The notes under the pieces: model-generated
What the model saw: the letters and a program-made list of their open reading frames with translations, nothing else
The model's database searches: none
What the model was told of the DNA's origin: nothing
Source of the DNA: Saliphagus infecundisoli
Lineage (GTDB): Archaea > Halobacteriota > Halobacteria > Halobacteriales > Natrialbaceae
Direction of reading: 5' to 3'
NCBI RefSeq assembly: GCF_020177375.1
Contig: NZ_JAIWHV010000014.1
Coordinates: 1 to 64,000, forward strand
DNA: 64,000 nucleotides
Made by a program: the position numbers and the translations under genes
Part shown: piece after piece, positions 33,577 to 41,930 of the stretch
How the letters are laid out: the number at the start of each line of letters is the position of its first letter
How positions within the stretch are numbered: position 1 is the first letter of the stretch

Positions 33577-34248
33577 TTAGCTCGAACGAGCTCCTTCCGA
33601 ACGCGGCATTGGAATCTCGATCGCCGTGAACCGGGTGTCAACAGCGCCGCATACTGGACAGTCCGCGACGTACGCACAGACTTTCACTGACGCTTCCATC
33701 TCGTGAACGCCGCCACACACCTCACACTCGTACGCTGTGACGAACTGTGAGGGCGGTGCTGCTTCCGATTCCCACGCCTCACCGCCGGCTCCACCAAGCG
33801 GCGACGAAGGATCATCGGCCGCCCCTGCATGATCGCGGTTCGAGCTGGTGTCACCATGAGCAGGGCAGGCGTCCCAGGCGTGGGCCGGCAGATCATCGTA
33901 AACCTGTGACGGAGGTCTGGCAGACGGCTCGGTGAGACTGCCCTCATCGCCGTGCCCGGTTGGAGTTGGAGGGTTCTCATCCGTGGGTTCACCCGCACTC
34001 GCACTGTGATCCTCATCATTGGAGTGTGACGGGCCGTTCGACGGAGCGACCGTCGTGACGCTGAGCTCGAGAGGTGCAGCCTCAGACACCTCCTGCTCGC
34101 GGACACGGTCGCCGATCGCAGCCGCGAGGCCGGCGAGCGGCTCAGCAACCGCTGGCTCAAGTGAGTCATGTTGGCTCATACTCTGGAGCCAGCTCCCAAC
34201 GGTGACTGCAGTCTCGGTATCAAGCGTGATTGACGAATCTGATGGCAT
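33577..34248 (-). CDS. Acidic protein with C-terminal zinc ribbon, 223 aa
   Basis: The start at 34248 (MPSDSSITLDTETAVTVGSWLQSM) follows the stem-loop leader. A helical N-terminus is followed by about 100 residues of low-complexity Ser/Pro/Asp/Gly sequence. The C-terminal zinc ribbon is YECEVCGGVHEMEASVKVCAYVADCPVCGAVDTRFTAIEIP. The two CxxC pairs and the beta-rich spacing suggest nucleic-acid or protein binding. It ends 17 bases from RNA-like copy A, which is convergent. Confidence 0.6.
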   Translation of the reverse strand: MPSDSSITLDTETAVTVGSWLQSMSQHDSLEPAVAEPLAGLAAAIGDRVREQEVSEAAPLELSVTTVAPSNGPSHSNDEDHSASAGEPTDENPPTPTGHGDEGSLTEPSARPPSQVYDDLPAHAWDACPAHGDTSSNRDHAGAADDPSSPLGGAGGEAWESEAAPPSQFVTAYECEVCGGVHEMEASVKVCAYVADCPVCGAVDTRFTAIEIPMPRSEGARSS

Positions 34249-34295
34249 GAGTCTCTTCCTCCATCCTCTAGAGGGAGCGACCAACACCAGACCCC
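34249..34295 (-). promoter_or_regulatory. Stem-loop 5' leader, copy 7
   Basis: Palindrome CCTCTAGAGG at 34265-34274, followed on the minus strand by ATGGAGGAAG and the ATG at 34248. TGGTGTTGGTCGC precedes it. Confidence 0.55.
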
Positions 34296-34319
34296 CTCTC
34301 GACCGCTGTCTAAGGACTC

Positions 34320-35468
34320 TTACTCCATCACGATCCGCCCGTATTGGGGAAGGGCGCTCGGCGTGGCAGCCTCGTCTCGCTCGGCGTACTCAGTCCGGAG
34401 TGTGGAGGAATACCGATTGATTTTGTCTTTGCTCGTTTCGACGATCACACTGATCGAATCGGCGACCTGCTGCATGGTGAGGCACTCACTGCCGAGCAAC
34501 CGATCCCCAGCGTACACTGCGGCTGCTGCCACGGTCAGTCGTGGCGTGCCCGCACCAATCGCTTCTTCGTCGGCAACCTCCATTAAGCGCTGTGCAACGT
34601 CCTTGAGACGCAGGTAGGTCCCACTATCGATCGCGCTCTTGTCGAGCGTCTCAAGGACAGTAGCAACCGCGTCTGCTCGTATCGGTGAAACGTCGGTCGA
34701 GACGTAGCACCGAATTTTGCGCGCGGCTGCACACAGCCGCACGTGGCTTACTTTCCCGTAGCAGGCGACTTCTCGAACCGGGCGATTCACCCCAGCATCG
34801 GTCGCTGCAAGTAATACGGCACCAGCGGCGACTCCTTCCCACGAAGTCCACGCACCCGGGACACGCGCGTCACCAGCCTCTTTCACCAGCCGTCCGGCGT
34901 CGACGACGACGTGAGAGGGCAGGCCGAGATTCCCGCCGATCATCTGGACGTCTCGAAGCGCCTCGTTGAGCCGGATCGCCCGCTTGCTCTCGACCTGGAA
35001 GCGCTTGTGTCGGTGCTTCAGCCGGTCGTATTTGTCTTGTTGATCGCTCGAAAGCGCGTTCCCGTAGCCGTCACTGGTAAGGTAGAACGTCGTGTGCAGC
35101 CCCTTGTCGATCCGCAACTGTGTGACCGACTCACAGCTCCACTCGGCGGGACCGCCTCCGCTCTGTGGTCCGTGAAATCGCCGGGTTGGACCGTGATCGA
35201 TGTGGTCTGCGGTCACGACCAGGCCACACTCCTGACAGTGGGACGTGTTGTCTTCAGTGATTACACGTCCGCCGCACTCGACACACGTTGACTGGTGAGC
35301 GGGTTCGCGCTCACCTGTCTCTCTGATCGAGTGCGTTGTCTCCGATTTGGTCTCTGTCTCCGTGTTCGTGCTTGTGCTCGTAACCGAGCGGGTCGTCGCG
35401 TCGTCGTGTTCGGATTCCTGTTCGTTCGACCCGTCGAACTGGGCAAAGCGCGTGGGCGTTGTTGACAT
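34320..35468 (-). CDS. tfb: Transcription initiation factor TFB (TFIIB homologue)
   Basis: The 382-residue protein has a 55-residue Ser/Thr/Glu-rich N-terminus and then the zinc ribbon CVECGGRVITEDNTSHCQECGLVV. The B-finger region follows, then two cyclin repeats (about 175-265 with VVVDAGRLVKEAGDARVPGAWTSWEGVAAGAVLLAATDAG, and about 280-370 with AQRLMEVADEEAIGAGTPRLTVAAAAVYAGDRL). It recruits RNA polymerase to BRE/TATA promoters. The sequence diverges from housekeeping TFBs, so it may serve a promoter subset of this element. Its ATG is 6 bases after a 34-codon leader ORF. Confidence 0.88.
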   Translation of the reverse strand: MSTTPTRFAQFDGSNEQESEHDDATTRSVTSTSTNTETETKSETTHSIRETGEREPAHQSTCVECGGRVITEDNTSHCQECGLVVTADHIDHGPTRRFHGPQSGGGPAEWSCESVTQLRIDKGLHTTFYLTSDGYGNALSSDQQDKYDRLKHRHKRFQVESKRAIRLNEALRDVQMIGGNLGLPSHVVVDAGRLVKEAGDARVPGAWTSWEGVAAGAVLLAATDAGVNRPVREVACYGKVSHVRLCAAARKIRCYVSTDVSPIRADAVATVLETLDKSAIDSGTYLRLKDVAQRLMEVADEEAIGAGTPRLTVAAAAVYAGDRLLGSECLTMQQVADSISVIVETSKDKINRYSSTLRTEYAERDEAATPSALPQYGRIVME

Positions 35469-35474
35469 GGAAAT

Positions 35475-35579
35475 TCACGGGGAGAAGGCTCTCACGCAAC
35501 TGCCGCTGCCAACATCGACGTCAACGGATCTGACTCGAGTAGATCCAACGAGCTGACTGAACGGAGCTGAGAAGGCCAT
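35475..35579 (-). CDS. 34-aa small ORF between leader and tfb
   Basis: An ATG at 35579, 13 bases after the leader stem, opens MAFSAPFSQLVGSTRVRSV... and stops 6 bases before the tfb ATG. It is the third small ORF of this type in the window. Confidence 0.4.
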   Translation of the reverse strand: MAFSAPFSQLVGSTRVRSVDVDVGSGSCVRAFSP

Positions 35580-35630
35580 TTCGACTCTCCCTCACCCCTC
35601 TCGTGGGGGTGAACCGACACCACGGGCGGT
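35580..35630 (-). promoter_or_regulatory. Stem-loop 5' leader, copy 8
   Basis: Stem CACCCC/GGGGTG at 35593-35611. On the minus strand TGGTGTCGGTT precedes and GAGGGAGAG follows, then ATG 35579. Confidence 0.55.
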
Positions 35631-35849
35631 AGCGATCGCGCTCGCAGCGGAACTCGGCCAGGACGAGATGAGGATACTTCCTCGTCTTGGTTGTCACTCG
35701 GTACGCGGGGTGATCACGTCGAGGTTCCGAGGCGTGTCGCTCATACGGCCGGTTACAACGATGTACCGTTCGGTCGCAGTGCCGTATTGCGATCGAGGGT
35801 GCAACGACCTGTAACCGACCGTCTCAAAAACGAAAAGTGGCGATGCTGC

Positions 35850-36284
35850 TCACGCGTCGGCCGCATCGTATGCTTTGCTCGCGCCAAGAAGCGGCAGATC
35901 GACCTCGATCGCATCGTACCAGACGGTGGGTCGTTTCGAGTGGCCATCGTCTTCGAGCGTGATGAGGTGAAGTGATTCTAACTCTGTCACGTTACGATGG
36001 ACCTGGCGGACGTCGCGGTCGACTAACCGGGCAGTCTCGCGAATGCTCTCGGGCTCGTGCCGAGCGATCGTCCGGAGGAGTTCGAGGTTCTTCGGCCGCG
36101 TGACTCGATCAATGTCGGCTGGATCGTGATAGATGTTCTCGAAATGTGGATCAGGTGTCTCACCACGATCAATCGCTGTGAGTGTCTGTTCGAGTCCGTC
36201 GCGGTCGCCCTCTCGAAATCGGATGTAGAGCGTCCGCTTTTCGGCCGATCCGTCGTCGGGCGTTTCAGTCCCATGTGTCGCCAT
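35850..36284 (-). CDS. HTH antitoxin of a TumE/TumA-type pair
   Basis: The C-terminal 90 residues carry a winged helix: RPKNLELLRTIARHEPESIRETARLVDRDVRQVHRNVTELESLHLITLEDDGHSKRPTVWYDAIEVDLPL. This pattern matches haloarchaeal HVO_A0114-like DNA-binding proteins, which pair with TumE-type toxins. The N-terminus contains LYIRFREGDRDGLEQTLTAIDRGETP. The start overlaps the upstream toxin gene by 20 bases. It would neutralise the toxin and repress the operon. Confidence 0.75.
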   Translation of the reverse strand: MATHGTETPDDGSAEKRTLYIRFREGDRDGLEQTLTAIDRGETPDPHFENIYHDPADIDRVTRPKNLELLRTIARHEPESIRETARLVDRDVRQVHRNVTELESLHLITLEDDGHSKRPTVWYDAIEVDLPLLGASKAYDAADA

Positions 36285-36573
36285 GTGCGTTCACCTCGTC
36301 TTTAAACGTCTCGAGCAGCGGGCCCAGGCCTTCGAAATCGACGTCTTTGACGCCGCCACGGGTGTGCTTGTGGTGGTGGGTCGCGTCAGGGTGGTCCGGG
36401 AAGTTGTCGTACCGGATGATCGTCTCGCCGCCGACCGTCCCGTACTGCATCGAGTATTTGAGTCCATCGGGGTACCGCTCGGAAACCGGGACCTCCCACA
36501 CCACCACTTCGACGTACCGCCCGCCGAAGTCCTCCGTGTGCGAGACCAGTTCCCGAGCCCCGTCATCTGTCAT
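36265..36573 (-). CDS. TumE-type toxin (DUF6516-like), 102 aa
   Basis: The protein reads ARELVSHTEDFGGRYVEVVVWEVPVSERYPDGLKYSMQYG and then IIRYDNFPDHPDATHHHKHTRGGVKDVDFEGLGPLLETF. The YDN and HHKH elements are the core of the TumE/DUF6516 toxin family. Here the toxin gene precedes the antitoxin gene. The family is thought to act on RNA, but the target here cannot be read from sequence. Confidence 0.78.
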   Translation of the reverse strand: MTDDGARELVSHTEDFGGRYVEVVVWEVPVSERYPDGLKYSMQYGTVGGETIIRYDNFPDHPDATHHHKHTRGGVKDVDFEGLGPLLETFKDEVNAHGDTWD

Positions 36574-36752
36574 CGCGTGTTGCTACTCTCCACAACACAA
36601 TAACTGTTGTTGTCTATGGCAACACGAACAGGGCACAAAATCGACGACGGAGGCGTTACCCCTCGAGTATCGCCATCCTCGGCCTCGAGAACGGCCTGGG
36701 AGCATCACAATTGCCGGTCGCGCCAACGGGCGCGGTGACAGTAGAGTTGCGG

Positions 36753-36885
36753 TGGCGCGCGATGAAAGCGCTTCTGGTGAAGCGCTGAACGCGCGAGGGA
36801 CGACCGAGGACGCGCACGCCAGTGCGCCCCGCAGGGAGGAGGGTGGGGAGGACGCGAGCGAAGCGAGCGTGTGGTCGGACACACA
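36753..36885 (+). ncRNA. Structured RNA-like element with kink-turn-like motif, copy B
   Basis: Hairpin 1 has the same AGCGCTTC/GAAGCGCT stem (36767-36786) but loop TGGT instead of ACCA. GATGA (36761-36765) faces GA (36787-36788). Hairpin 2 is GCGCAC/GTGCGC. Hairpin 3 has CGC/GCG where copy A has TAC/GTA. Hairpin 4 is GTGTG/CACAC (36869-36884), followed by AAAAAA. Like copy A it runs into the 3' end of a minus-strand gene. Confidence 0.5.
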
Positions 36886-36905
36886 AAAAAGAGAGGTCGT
36901 GTCGG

Positions 36906-37766
36906 CTACTCCTCGGTCCACCACCGGCCGTGCTCGGGGAACTCGATCCGACTCCACCCGGTCACGGCCAGGTTGCACGTCTCGTCGTACCAGTTTTTCT
37001 TGACGTTCCTGAGTCGCACCGTGTCCCTCTCGCTCACCTTCGTCTGGTAGGAGTTCTTCCAGACCGTGAACTTGATCTTCTCCGTCTCGTCCGCGATCAG
37101 TCCCACCTGTTGGATCGACGGCTTCGAGGGCTTCCACAGTTCGATGATCTCGCCTTCCACGTCCACTTCGCCCGTTTCCACTTCGGGGACGTCCGCGATG
37201 TCCACGATCGTCCCCGCTTCAGCCTTCACTTCGTCCATCTGCTCGAGGGTCGCGTCGATCATCGACTTCCCCTTCTCGACCTTCTCGGCCAGCCCACGGC
37301 TCACCGCCGCCCGGCTTGGTCCACTGCGCACGCTCTCCGTGATTCGCACCGACTGCGTGTTCACCTCTGCAACCTCCGTCCGCTCGAGTTCCGACCGGGG
37401 ATCGATCCGCTCGATCCGCCGCTCGCGACGCTGCTCGACGACCACCTCTCGGGTGCGCTCTTCACGCCCCTCTTGCTGGCCGAACGCCGCTTTCGCACTG
37501 ATCCGATCGAGCTCTTCCTCCCGAGCCCGAATCTCCTCTTCCTGGGCCAACGGCAGGTGTCCAAACTCGTTCTCGTCCCGTCCGACCACCGTCTCTGGGT
37601 GGTTCGTCTCGACCTTCGTGTGCACCTCCTGATCGACCGACGCCGCGAACTCCGGCGTCTCATCGACGACCTCGAACCCATCCTCATCGACCGCTCGTCC
37701 GCCCTTCTGTTCGTCCGTCTGTTCATCGACCGAAACGTCCTTGTCGCTTGGGTTGTTACTAGACAT
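36906..37766 (-). CDS. OB-fold DNA-binding protein (RPA-like), 286 aa
   Basis: The C-terminal 90 residues look like an OB fold: VDVEGEIIELWKPSKPSIQQVGLIADETEKIKFTVWKNSYQTKVSERDTVRLRNVKKNWYDETCNLAVTGWSRIEF. The N-terminal half is acidic and helical with a charged region (EEEIRAREEELDRISAKAAFGQQEGREERTREVVVEQRRERRIERI). Such plasmid proteins resemble RPA and may bind single-stranded DNA during replication or transfer. The gene is monocistronic, with a hairpin-rich region upstream. Confidence 0.7.
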   Translation of the reverse strand: MSSNNPSDKDVSVDEQTDEQKGGRAVDEDGFEVVDETPEFAASVDQEVHTKVETNHPETVVGRDENEFGHLPLAQEEEIRAREEELDRISAKAAFGQQEGREERTREVVVEQRRERRIERIDPRSELERTEVAEVNTQSVRITESVRSGPSRAAVSRGLAEKVEKGKSMIDATLEQMDEVKAEAGTIVDIADVPEVETGEVDVEGEIIELWKPSKPSIQQVGLIADETEKIKFTVWKNSYQTKVSERDTVRLRNVKKNWYDETCNLAVTGWSRIEFPEHGRWWTEE

Positions 37767-38454
37767 TGGATCTCACCGATCCTGAAGGCGCTCACGCGCC
37801 CGACACCGCGATGCCTATACATCGCGGTTTTCAACGCACGTCACCGTCCGACAGACTCGTCTGCGCGCTCTCGCTTGCGCCTTCGCGAGCGCCCCTGGGC
37901 GCGAGCGAGAGCGCGCCTCAGGAGGGGACCCAACCAGCACCGCGCGCCGACCCGCCCGGAGCGAGCGTCCAGCGCATTCCCCGTTCGCCGCGACGCAACC
38001 ACGTCCGTCGCGGGCGGCGCAGCCGCGGTCCGTAGGACCCGAACGGGTGAAGCGCTGGCGCCGAAACCACATCCATTTTAGCCCGGCAGCGCAGCGACCA
38101 TCGGGAGCGAGCAGCCCGGAATGGTCGGTCGCGAGCGACGCGGAGGGCGGCACGCGGTGAGCGGGGCGTGCCGTCTCGAACATACCGGGCAGACGCCTCG
38201 AGGACAGCCGGCTATCGATCCCTCCGCCTGGTGGATACACAGGGCGAGCCCCGCCTCGATCGTCCCCCGACCCTGTAAGCACCACAACGGAGTGAGGAGC
38301 GCAGCGGGGTCGCGGGATGTCGAGCGGGCGAGGGCTTGTGGAGAACGGCTCGAAAGCACTCCGACGTCGAGAAGCTACTGATGCAGGAGGTCACAGAGGG
38401 GCACAGCGTTGCATATCGGAAAAGACTATACTGTCTGTGTAGGGAATTGACAAT
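37767..38454. other. GC-rich noncoding region with several hairpins
   Basis: No convincing gene was found in 690 bases. Hairpin CCGCGATG..CATCGCGG (near 37805-37828) is followed by TTTT on the plus strand. GC-rich repeats such as GCGCGAGCGAGAGCGCGC and a short copy of the dispersed RNA-like element (38080-38120) follow. It could hold an RNA gene or a regulatory region for the OB-fold gene. Confidence 0.4.
38080..38120. repeat. Dispersed RNA-like element, copy 3 (short)
   Basis: AGCCCGGCAGC, GCAGCGACC, CGGGAGC and GAGCAGCCCGG occur in the same order as copies 1 and 2 but with the spacers removed. Confidence 0.4.
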
Positions 38455-38679
38455 GTGGTTGTAAATCTGCAGGAAAGCCGTCTCGTCAGCATTCGTCGGG
38501 CGGTATTGACTTATTCCGTCGCGTTTCTCATCTCCCTCAGTGATATGTGGCTCACTCATATCATCGGGATCAGCACACCAGAAGAACTCCTCACCGAGAC
38601 ACTTATTCACGGAACTGGTTTCTATCTCGCTCTCACTCTCATCGCCTTGTTCAACGTGCCAACTGAAACGACAAACTGA
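38455..38679 (+). CDS. Small membrane protein, 74 aa
   Basis: The frame starts at GTG 38455. It has two hydrophobic segments (RRAVLTYSVAFLISLSDMWLTHIIGI and LIHGTGFYLALTLIALFNV) and a short charged N-terminus. No family is recognised. It is convergent with the PIN gene. Confidence 0.5.
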   Translation: MVVNLQESRLVSIRRAVLTYSVAFLISLSDMWLTHIIGISTPEELLTETLIHGTGFYLALTLIALFNVPTETTN

Positions 38680-38725
38680 ACCACTCGACTGCTTGATCTC
38701 GTTCGAACCAATCCGTGAGATCGGG

Positions 38726-39286
38726 TTACTCGGTGAGATAGATGGTTCGCAGTTGGTCGACGTACTGCCGGTCCCATTGTTTCGTCTCAATATAGTACGT
38801 CAATGCAGCATCGACATACTGAGGGGTGAGAAATCCGCGATCGGCCAGTACACACAGGATATGTGGCGTCGTGAACAAGATGTTGCGGTCATCGAGCGCC
38901 AAGGAAACAAAGAGATAGTTCGTCGTGTTGAATTCGTCCGTGACGAACATCGCAGCGGACAGCTCGTTTGCGAGCCAAATTCCGTGTGACTCACCCCGGT
39001 CTAGCCCAAACTCGAGTGGATCGCCAATGTCGGCATCGACGTCGTGCGTGGTCAGATGATGCGACGCTTGGAACACTAGATCCGCAGCTGCTGAGAGGAG
39101 ATCGTCGCTTCCCTGTGCCTCGCTTACTTCGCCAAGGACACTCGACGGGACGTGGACGTCGTATCCCGTTAATACCGTTTTGAGTGGGTCTTCACCAGTC
39201 GGGGCCCGAGAGCGTCCGTCAACCACTGGTGTTGCAAGGTTGAGGAGAACGTTCGTATCGACGACGATGACGGCCCGTTCGCCCAT
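38726..39286 (-). CDS. PIN-like toxin, 186 aa
   Basis: The start at 39286 gives MGERAVIVVDTNVLLNLATP with the first PIN Asp. Later residues include VPSSVLGEVSEA (Glu), LDRGESHGIWLANELSAAMFVTDEFNTTNYLF (acidic pair) and a helical C-terminus. The PIN fold is an RNase. It follows a ribbon-helix-type gene by two bases, so the two look like an antitoxin-toxin pair. Confidence 0.75.
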   Translation of the reverse strand: MGERAVIVVDTNVLLNLATPVVDGRSRAPTGEDPLKTVLTGYDVHVPSSVLGEVSEAQGSDDLLSAAADLVFQASHHLTTHDVDADIGDPLEFGLDRGESHGIWLANELSAAMFVTDEFNTTNYLFVSLALDDRNILFTTPHILCVLADRGFLTPQYVDAALTYYIETKQWDRQYVDQLRTIYLTE

Positions 39287-39288
39287 CG

Positions 39289-39681
39289 CTATGCGCGTGA
39301 CTCCGGATCGTCCGTTTCGTCCTGAGGAGTCCACTCGGGAACGTCACCGTCGTAAAATTCCGCTGGTGGTGGGAGTTCGCCCTTGATCTGCGGCTCGGGT
39401 GGATCGCGGTTCAGTGAGGCTCGCAAGAGTTTCATCCGCATCGCTTCCTCCGTCCCGAGAATCGATTCGACGGTCTTGAAGTCAATTTCCCCGGAATAGT
39501 ACGCGTCGCTGATCATCCGCCGGAAACCGTCATCGGTGGCGAGTTCTTCAATTTCGTCCCGAAGCGCCTCAATGAGGAGTTGGGTCCGAGAGACATCGAG
39601 AAGCTCAGCGACCACGTCCGCCTGATCGACGAGCGAAACGGGGGCGTTGAAATCGACCCGAGTTTTCTCCTCTGGCGTCAT
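39289..39681 (-). CDS. Putative antitoxin, ribbon-helix-helix-like, 130 aa
   Basis: The N-terminus MTPEEKTRVDFNAPVSLVDQADVVAELLDVSRTQLLIEALRDEIEELA has the beta-strand plus two-helix pattern of ribbon-helix-helix antitoxins. The rest is helical and ends in a Pro/Asp-rich tail. The IS at 39743 inserted 62 bases upstream, so its promoter may be altered. Pairing with the PIN gene is inferred from the two-base gap. Confidence 0.65.
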   Translation of the reverse strand: MTPEEKTRVDFNAPVSLVDQADVVAELLDVSRTQLLIEALRDEIEELATDDGFRRMISDAYYSGEIDFKTVESILGTEEAMRMKLLRASLNRDPPEPQIKGELPPPAEFYDGDVPEWTPQDETDDPESRA

Positions 39682-39742
39682 GGCTATGTGTAGAACCTAC
39701 ACATGAATAAGGCTGATGCTGGAACCCAGAATTCGATCAGTA

Positions 39743-40805
39743 GAGCGTGTCATAGAAAGCCTCCCAAGGGAGGCCGCAGGGCTTGGAAACTGTGTCCAGC
39801 AGTACCAACGCCCTGCAAGACGCAGCATCGGTAGACGACTTCTTGAATGCGGCGGCTACCGAAACAGTGCCGTTGTTCAAACACCTTGAGTTCGAGTTTC
39901 TCCTGGAGTACGACGTGTTCGCCCCCGCTCGCCGGGGGCGAACACGAGTTCATCAACCGCCAGATCTCTTTCGCGGCTTTCTACACTGCTACTACAAGAA
40001 TATCTACGGTACACGGCTAGTCACACGCGAACTCCAGCACAGCCTCGTCTGGTACTACTGCGGACTCGACAAACCGCCTTCCAGAGACACCATTGACCGC
40101 TTTCTCACCGACCTCGAACACGTTGTTGACAACGTCTTCGACAGGCTCGTCGAGCAGGCCGCCGCCCGCGGCCTGCTCGACTCCACGTACTCGATCGATT
40201 CGACCCATGTCGAAGCGATCCAATACAACGACGCTGCCTCGTGGAATTACGATCCAACAGCCGAGGAGCACTACTACGGCTTCGGCTGTACGATCGTCTC
40301 AACTGGCGAAAAGATCCCGATAGCAGCGGAATTCACACAAACCAAACAAGCGGATCAAGAGACGGCGATGCGCGTCACGCGTGACGCGCTCGCCGTCGAC
40401 ACACCGATCTGGATGCTTGGAGACAGCGCGTACGATATCCTTGATTGGCACGACCACCTGCTGGCCGCAGGGGTCGTGCCAATTGCTCCGTACAACCCGC
40501 GAAACGCCGACGATCCACTCGATATCGAGTACAGGGTCGAAAACCGCATCGCCGAACACAGTGAGGACGTTCAGCTGAACCACTCCATCTTGGACGAGAC
40601 GTACAACCACCGGACAGGCGTCGAACGAACCAACGATGCAGTCAAGGGCTGCGGCCTCGGGCACGTTCGCGCCCGAGGCCGCGTCCACGCTCGAACAGAA
40701 GTGTACGTTGCGCTCTGCCTCCGACTAGTCGTTGCAATCACCAACTACGAGCGAGGAAACGATCCGGGCTGCGAGAAGCTATGAGATGCATTCTATGACA
40801 CGCTC
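39743..40805 (+). mobile_element. IS5-type insertion sequence, complete
   Basis: Ends GAGCGTGTCATA (39743-39754) and TATGACACGCTC (40794-40805) are perfect 12-bp inverted repeats, and TCAGTA is duplicated on both outer sides. Length is 1063 bp, with one transposase gene. The same ends occur on two MITEs and on the right end of the IS4-type element at the left of the window. Confidence 0.9.
39783..40784 (+). CDS. IS5-type DDE transposase
   Basis: The 333-residue protein has the first Asp in TYSIDSTHVEAIQYN, the second in WMLGDSAYDILDW and the Glu in RTGVERTNDAVKGCGLGHVRARGR, the normal DDE order. The N-terminal DNA-binding part precedes LFRGFLHCYYKNIYGTRLVTRELQ. The start is a TTG at 39783 or a GTG at 39792. 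All catalytic residues and both ends are present, so the element looks functional and could mobilise the MITEs in trans. Confidence 0.88.
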   Translation: METVSSSTNALQDAASVDDFLNAAATETVPLFKHLEFEFLLEYDVFAPARRGRTRVHQPPDLFRGFLHCYYKNIYGTRLVTRELQHSLVWYYCGLDKPPSRDTIDRFLTDLEHVVDNVFDRLVEQAAARGLLDSTYSIDSTHVEAIQYNDAASWNYDPTAEEHYYGFGCTIVSTGEKIPIAAEFTQTKQADQETAMRVTRDALAVDTPIWMLGDSAYDILDWHDHLLAAGVVPIAPYNPRNADDPLDIEYRVENRIAEHSEDVQLNHSILDETYNHRTGVERTNDAVKGCGLGHVRARGRVHARTEVYVALCLRLVVAITNYERGNDPGCEKL

Positions 40806-40810
40806 TCAGT

Positions 40811-40860
40811 AAGCATCCGGTTGAATCACGCTCACCGGACCACCCATCGTTACATACAGA
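40811..40860. repeat. Dispersed 50-bp repeat, copy 3
   Basis: It ends in CGTTACATACAGA. It resembles 63492-63541 and 63823-63872 over 50 bases without gaps, and its 3' half resembles 10896-10922. It lies upstream of a lipoprotein gene. Confidence 0.4.
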
Positions 40861-41003
40861 GGGCTCAGGCAACGCGAGAAATACGTTCAGGAAAGGGCGA
40901 AACGTTCTGGCCGTCCTGCTTCTATTATATACCCTTTCGGGTAGCTCATACGCGCCGTTCACCGTCACCAACATATATCCCTTGGTAACCTAACATAGCT
41001 ATC

Positions 41004-41930
41004 ATGAAACGACGCGCACTTCTGATCGCAGGTGTCGGTGTCCTCGGTGGCTGCCTCCAGAACGGGGCAGAAAACACGCAAGGCTCCGACGGGACTGACC
41101 AAGAGGAGAACGATAACGGAACAGATCAGGGAGACGAATCGAACGGAACCGTCGAGGAACCCGACTCGAACACTACGGATCAAGACAACACGTCGAACGG
41201 ATCAGCGCAAGAAGACGACGGAAACGGGACTGACCAGGATGATCGAACGAACGGATCGGGTCACACTAACGACTCACCCGAGAGCGAGCAGACCGACACG
41301 TCAAACGGGACGGCCCAGGACAACGCGACGAACGGGTCAGCCCAAGAGAAGGATGGAAACAGGACCGATCAGGACGACCACGACCGTGAATCACGGACCT
41401 ACGAGATAGAAGCGGAGACGTCATCGGAGAGCCCGATTCAACACGAGTTCGAAGTCACTCAGCCCGACATTCACTCGCCGGACTCGCCGCTCACGGTCAC
41501 TGTCTCGATCTCGAATACGACCGACGAGACGATCTCCTATGGAAGCATGCGTCCGGTCATGGGAATATATCAAACTGATGGTGAATTTTTTCTGGTTCCG
41601 ACGTTCGAGGGAAGTTCGGCGCCGGAGCTAGGAGGGGGAGGCGGCGCGAGACCGAGTGAAAAACATGAGTATTCGTTCGACGAGGAGGAACGAATGTGGT
41701 TTGCGACCGAGACAATCAGCTACGGGGCGGCGAGTTTGGTGGGAGAACTCGAACCAGATGAAACACGATCTCGGGAAATCGTCTTGATACGCCGACCGCA
41801 TAAAGAGTTCCCGGAGACGGTTCCCTCGGAGTTCGAGTTCGCTACGGAGTTTGGAGTTGATGACGAAGACAGTGAAGGGATCACCGACTACCAGCACACT
41901 ATCGCGTTCTCTCTCGTTGCAACGCAGTAG
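41004..41930 (+). CDS. Lipoprotein with N-glycosylation-rich stalk, 308 aa
   Basis: The N-terminus MKRRALLIAGVGVLGGC is a short lipoprotein signal ending in a lipobox Cys (residue 17). Residues about 20-130 form a low-complexity Asp/Asn/Gly/Thr stalk with twelve N-x-S/T sequons (NGT, NTT, NTS, NGS, NDS, NAT, NRT). The C-terminal domain (about 135-308) is beta-rich: HEFEVTQPDIHSPDSPLTVTVSISNTTDETISYGSM and EYSFDEEERMWFATETIS. It would sit outside the membrane. No family is recognised. Confidence 0.7.
   Translation: MKRRALLIAGVGVLGGCLQNGAENTQGSDGTDQEENDNGTDQGDESNGTVEEPDSNTTDQDNTSNGSAQEDDGNGTDQDDRTNGSGHTNDSPESEQTDTSNGTAQDNATNGSAQEKDGNRTDQDDHDRESRTYEIEAETSSESPIQHEFEVTQPDIHSPDSPLTVTVSISNTTDETISYGSMRPVMGIYQTDGEFFLVPTFEGSSAPELGGGGGARPSEKHEYSFDEEERMWFATETISYGAASLVGELEPDETRSREIVLIRRPHKEFPETVPSEFEFATEFGVDDEDSEGITDYQHTIAFSLVATQ

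Noticed and set aside
36822-38081. 419-codon plus-strand frame across the OB-fold gene
   Set aside because: It is rich in Arg, Leu and Pro, unlike acidic haloarchaeal proteins, and runs antisense to a well-formed gene.
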